A DNA stretch of 64,000 nt from Synechococcus sp. CS-1328 (GTDB lineage Bacteria; Cyanobacteriota; Cyanobacteriia; PCC-6307; Cyanobiaceae): the NCBI RefSeq assembly GCF_025128095.1, contig NZ_JAHLYT010000024.1, positions 1-64,000 of the forward strand, read 5' to 3'. This document shows positions 63,474 to 64,000 of this stretch, piece after piece. The stretch's first letter is position 1; each line of letters opens with the position of its first letter. The position numbers were made by a program, and so were the translations under genes. A model generated the notes under the pieces. It ran no database searches, was not told where the DNA came from, and was given only the letters and a program-made list of their open reading frames with translations.

Positions 63474-64000
63474 ATGGGTTTTCACATCCTCCACCTGCAT
63501 CTGCACGGTCTGTTTCGAGGTCATGACCTGGAGCTGGGTCGTGATCCCGATACCGGTGGCCAGACCACCTATGTGCTGGAACTGGCCCAGGCGATGGCGG
63601 CCCGACCCGAGGTGGAGCGGGTCGAGGTGGTTACCCGCCTGATCCGCGATCGGCGGGTGTCACCCGATTACGCCCGGCCATTGGAGCCGATCGGCCCCAA
63701 TGCCGCCATCCGCCGCCTTCCCTTCGGTCCGCCGCGCTATCTGCGCAAGGAACTGCTCTGGCCCCACCTCGACGAACTGGCCGACGCCCTCACCGAGGTT
63801 CTGGTGGCGCAGCCTCGCCTGCCGGACTGGATCCACGCCCATTACGCCGATGCCGGCTATGTGGGGGCCTTGCTGAGGCGTCGGCTTGGCATCCCGCTGG
63901 TGTTCACGGGCCACTCGCTCGGGCGCGAGAAGCGCCGCCGGCTGATGCTCTCCGGCCTTGACCCTCGCCAGATCGATCAGACCTACGCCATGGCGCGTCG
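63474..64000 (+). CDS. Sucrose-phosphate synthase-type glycosyltransferase, N-terminal part (runs off the window)
   Basis: At least 175 aa from ATG 63474; the 3' end lies beyond position 64000. The GT4 N-terminal domain is characteristic: FHILHLHLHGLFRGHDLELG RDPDTGGQTTYVLELAQAMA, the UDP-glucose/fructose-6-phosphate-synthase opening. Then ARPEVERVEVVTRLIRDRRV, and WIHAHYADAGYVGALLRRRL GIPLVFTGHSLGREKRRRLM, all typical of sucrose synthase and SPS. SPS makes sucrose-6-phosphate, a compatible-solute precursor in cyanobacteria. Whether a phosphatase domain is fused cannot be seen. Could also be sucrose synthase; the short N-terminus favours SPS. Confidence 0.85.
   Translation, partial: MGFHILHLHLHGLFRGHDLELGRDPDTGGQTTYVLELAQAMAARPEVERVEVVTRLIRDRRVSPDYARPLEPIGPNAAIRRLPFGPPRYLRKELLWPHLDELADALTEVLVAQPRLPDWIHAHYADAGYVGALLRRRLGIPLVFTGHSLGREKRRRLMLSGLDPRQIDQTYAMAR

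Overview
The window is chromosomal DNA of a high-G+C unicellular cyanobacterium of the Synechococcus/Cyanobium (picocyanobacterial) type. Evidence: a Gap2-type photosynthetic glyceraldehyde-3-phosphate dehydrogenase, a CYP38/TLP-like lumenal cyclophilin, an HpsJ-like protein, a DUF502 protein, a PRC-barrel protein beside dnaN, several DUF1400 proteins, a sucrose-phosphate-synthase-type glycosyltransferase, and many short proteins of picocyanobacterial style. The gene set and order around dnaN (dnaN, PRC protein, purL, purF, gyrA-like, TPR, queG, hpsJ-like, DUF502, nusB, ftsY, and so on to pilC-pilT-pilB, grpE-dnaJ, murB-murC, gap2) resembles, from memory, the replication-origin side of marine Synechococcus chromosomes. 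The species assignment is inference.

Region by region. 1-2.6 kb is an accessory stretch: a truncated SAM methyltransferase joined to the head of a Tat-exported protein on the other strand, a secreted AroQ-gamma-type chorismate mutase, and a membrane-anchored protein with two ribosomal-L7/L12-like repeats. 2.6-9.8 kb has a small heat-shock protein, several tiny cyanobacterial proteins, a half-size AbrB-type membrane protein, and a divergent pair made of a SNF2 helicase with a HARP-like N-terminus and an HNH nuclease. 9.8-21.7 kb is housekeeping: pdxA, efp-accB, lumenal cyclophilin-thiL, gap2, murC-murB, ebfC, and a tightly overlapping grpE-dnaJ-tusA-rsgA operon. 21.8-26.1 kb is the type IV pilus operon pilB-pilT-pilC, followed by a 111-bp MITE-like repeat. 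26.4-38.6 kb holds a YhiN-type flavoprotein, dusA, an RRM RNA-binding protein, argH, a PP2C phosphatase, nusB-ftsY, DUF502, an HpsJ-like protein, queG and a TPR protein.

38.7-47.2 kb holds a gyrA/parC-type topoisomerase subunit and the leftward dnaN, PRC protein, purL and purF genes. The 47.2-47.7 kb intergenic region has a cluster of DnaA-box-like TTTTCC(A/C)CN motifs, two nested inverted repeats and an AT-rich patch, and is the best candidate for oriC. thrC, a DUF1400 protein and an ABC1/UbiB kinase follow, then recN, an SDR oxidoreductase, a second DUF1400 protein and uvrA.

The clearest anomaly is at 58.2-59.6 kb. Two AT-richer genes for paired membrane proteins lie between the 3' end of intact uvrA and a second, 92.5%-identical copy of the uvrA 3' end. 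This is the footprint expected when a module inserts at the end of a gene and restores its terminus. The window ends with a small secreted protein, a PLD-like protein with degenerate HKD motifs, a DUF1400-alpha/beta hydrolase and the beginning of a sucrose-phosphate synthase.
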